Positions 15,489-15,782 of a stretch of DNA of 15,782 nt are shown here, in pieces. The notes below the pieces were generated by a model. It was given only the letters and a program-made list of their open reading frames with translations, made no database searches and was not told where the DNA came from. Origin of the DNA: Wenzhouxiangellaceae bacterium (GTDB lineage: Bacteria; Pseudomonadota; Gammaproteobacteria; Xanthomonadales; Wenzhouxiangellaceae); NCBI GenBank assembly GCA_023258355.1, contig JALQZL010000025.1, forward strand, positions 1 through 15,782, in the 5' to 3' direction. The translations under genes were made by a program, and so were the position numbers. Each line of letters begins with the position of its first letter. Position 1 is the first letter of the stretch.

Positions 15489-15518
15489 GAAAAAACCGCC
15501 GGATCCGGCGGTTTTTTC
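15489..15518. terminator. Bidirectional rho-independent terminator
   Basis: This is a perfect 30-bp palindrome: A6 (15490-15495), stem CCGCCG, loop GATC (15502-15505), stem CGGCGG, then T6 (15512-15517). Either strand gives a GC stem followed by a U-run. It serves the HExxH gene ending at 15420 and the convergent gene ending at 15548. Confidence 0.95.
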
Positions 15519-15547
15519 AGGACACATCGAAAACTACATACGTGTTC

Positions 15548-15782
15548 CTACATGCCGCGTCGCATCCAACCAAAGCCTGCGACTGTCAACATCATCAAGG
15601 CCAGCAACATCAAGCCCCAACGGTTGTTGGCAGGGATTGGCTGAGGATCCTCACCGACACAGCGAACAGTATAGGAGACTGGGAAGTCTACCTCTGTCGT
15701 GCCTACCAACTCGCCAGGAGGCGCTACTTCGATAAAGCCTTTGGATTCAAAGCAAGTCAAAGTGGCCTCATATACATCGGTA
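15548..15782 (-). CDS. Secreted/surface protein, C-terminal fragment with IPTL-CTERM-like sorting tail
   Basis: The frame is open from the right edge to a TAG at 15550-15548, so this is the last 77 residues of a longer protein whose start is outside the window. The visible part has a beta-strand-like stretch (FPVSYTVRCVGEDPQ) with two cysteines, then the tail PIPANNRWGLMLLALMMLTV and GFGWMRRGM. A Pro-containing motif, one hydrophobic span and a terminal basic cluster make the classic CTERM layout. The motif fits IPTLxxWG at I, P, W and G (here IPANNRWG), the signal family linked to exosortase H (XrtH) processing. The protein is therefore probably exported and then cleaved or anchored. Its N-terminal function cannot be judged from what is present. 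Confidence 0.75.
   Translation of the reverse strand, partial: TDVYEATLTCFESKGFIEVAPPGELVGTTEVDFPVSYTVRCVGEDPQPIPANNRWGLMLLALMMLTVAGFGWMRRGM

Noticed and set aside
1..15782. A defence island, CRISPR array, prophage or biosynthetic cluster
   Set aside because: There are no spaced repeats, transposase, integrase, nuclease/toxin pair or cluster enzymes; every large frame falls in a known housekeeping, transport, regulatory or peptidase family, except the HExxH protein.

Overview
The window is 15.8 kb of chromosomal sequence with densely packed protein genes and moderate GC (about half, judged by eye). It most resembles a gammaproteobacterium. The block map-glnD-dapD, with GlnD and DapD close to the enterobacterial lengths, is typical of that class, and the RND pump, RssA-type patatin and IPTL-like C-terminal sorting tail fit a free-living or marine member. 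I see no rRNA, tRNA, CRISPR array, insertion sequence or phage gene.

Layout. On the minus strand, 5668 to 1 carries map (methionine aminopeptidase), glnD (PII uridylyltransferase), dapD (lysine/peptidoglycan precursor synthesis), a possible 34-codon leader ORF, dgt (HD-domain dNTP triphosphohydrolase) and the first 54 codons of a probable BCCT-family osmolyte transporter. Junctions are tight: map/glnD share one base, glnD/dapD are 16 bp apart, and dgt/BCCT overlap by 4 bp. Divergent from map, the plus strand carries an RND efflux operon (adaptor 5825-7042, pump 7039-10200, 4-bp overlap), followed at once by an RssA-like patatin hydrolase. Convergent to that, the minus strand from 14852 to 11183 carries a NarL/LuxR-type two-component system (sensor kinase and response regulator, 4-bp overlap) and then a lipoprotein M28 metallopeptidase. 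A short divergent region leads into a plus-strand 167-aa protein with an HEACH (HExxH) motif. A textbook palindromic terminator then separates it from the 3' end of a minus-strand secreted or surface protein with an IPTL-CTERM-like tail.

How the genes work together. The left half is housekeeping: protein N-terminal maturation, nitrogen signalling, diaminopimelate synthesis and dNTP pool control. The middle and right are envelope-related: multidrug-type efflux, a patatin lipase-like enzyme, a membrane-sensing two-component system beside an exported peptidase, and a CTERM protein. I could not find a clearly undescribed multi-gene system. The items most worth a second look are the HExxH protein at 14917, the variant CTERM tail at the right edge, and the small ORF with a strong Shine-Dalgarno that overlaps the start of dgt.

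All family calls rest on motif recognition from reading the translations; no database search was run.
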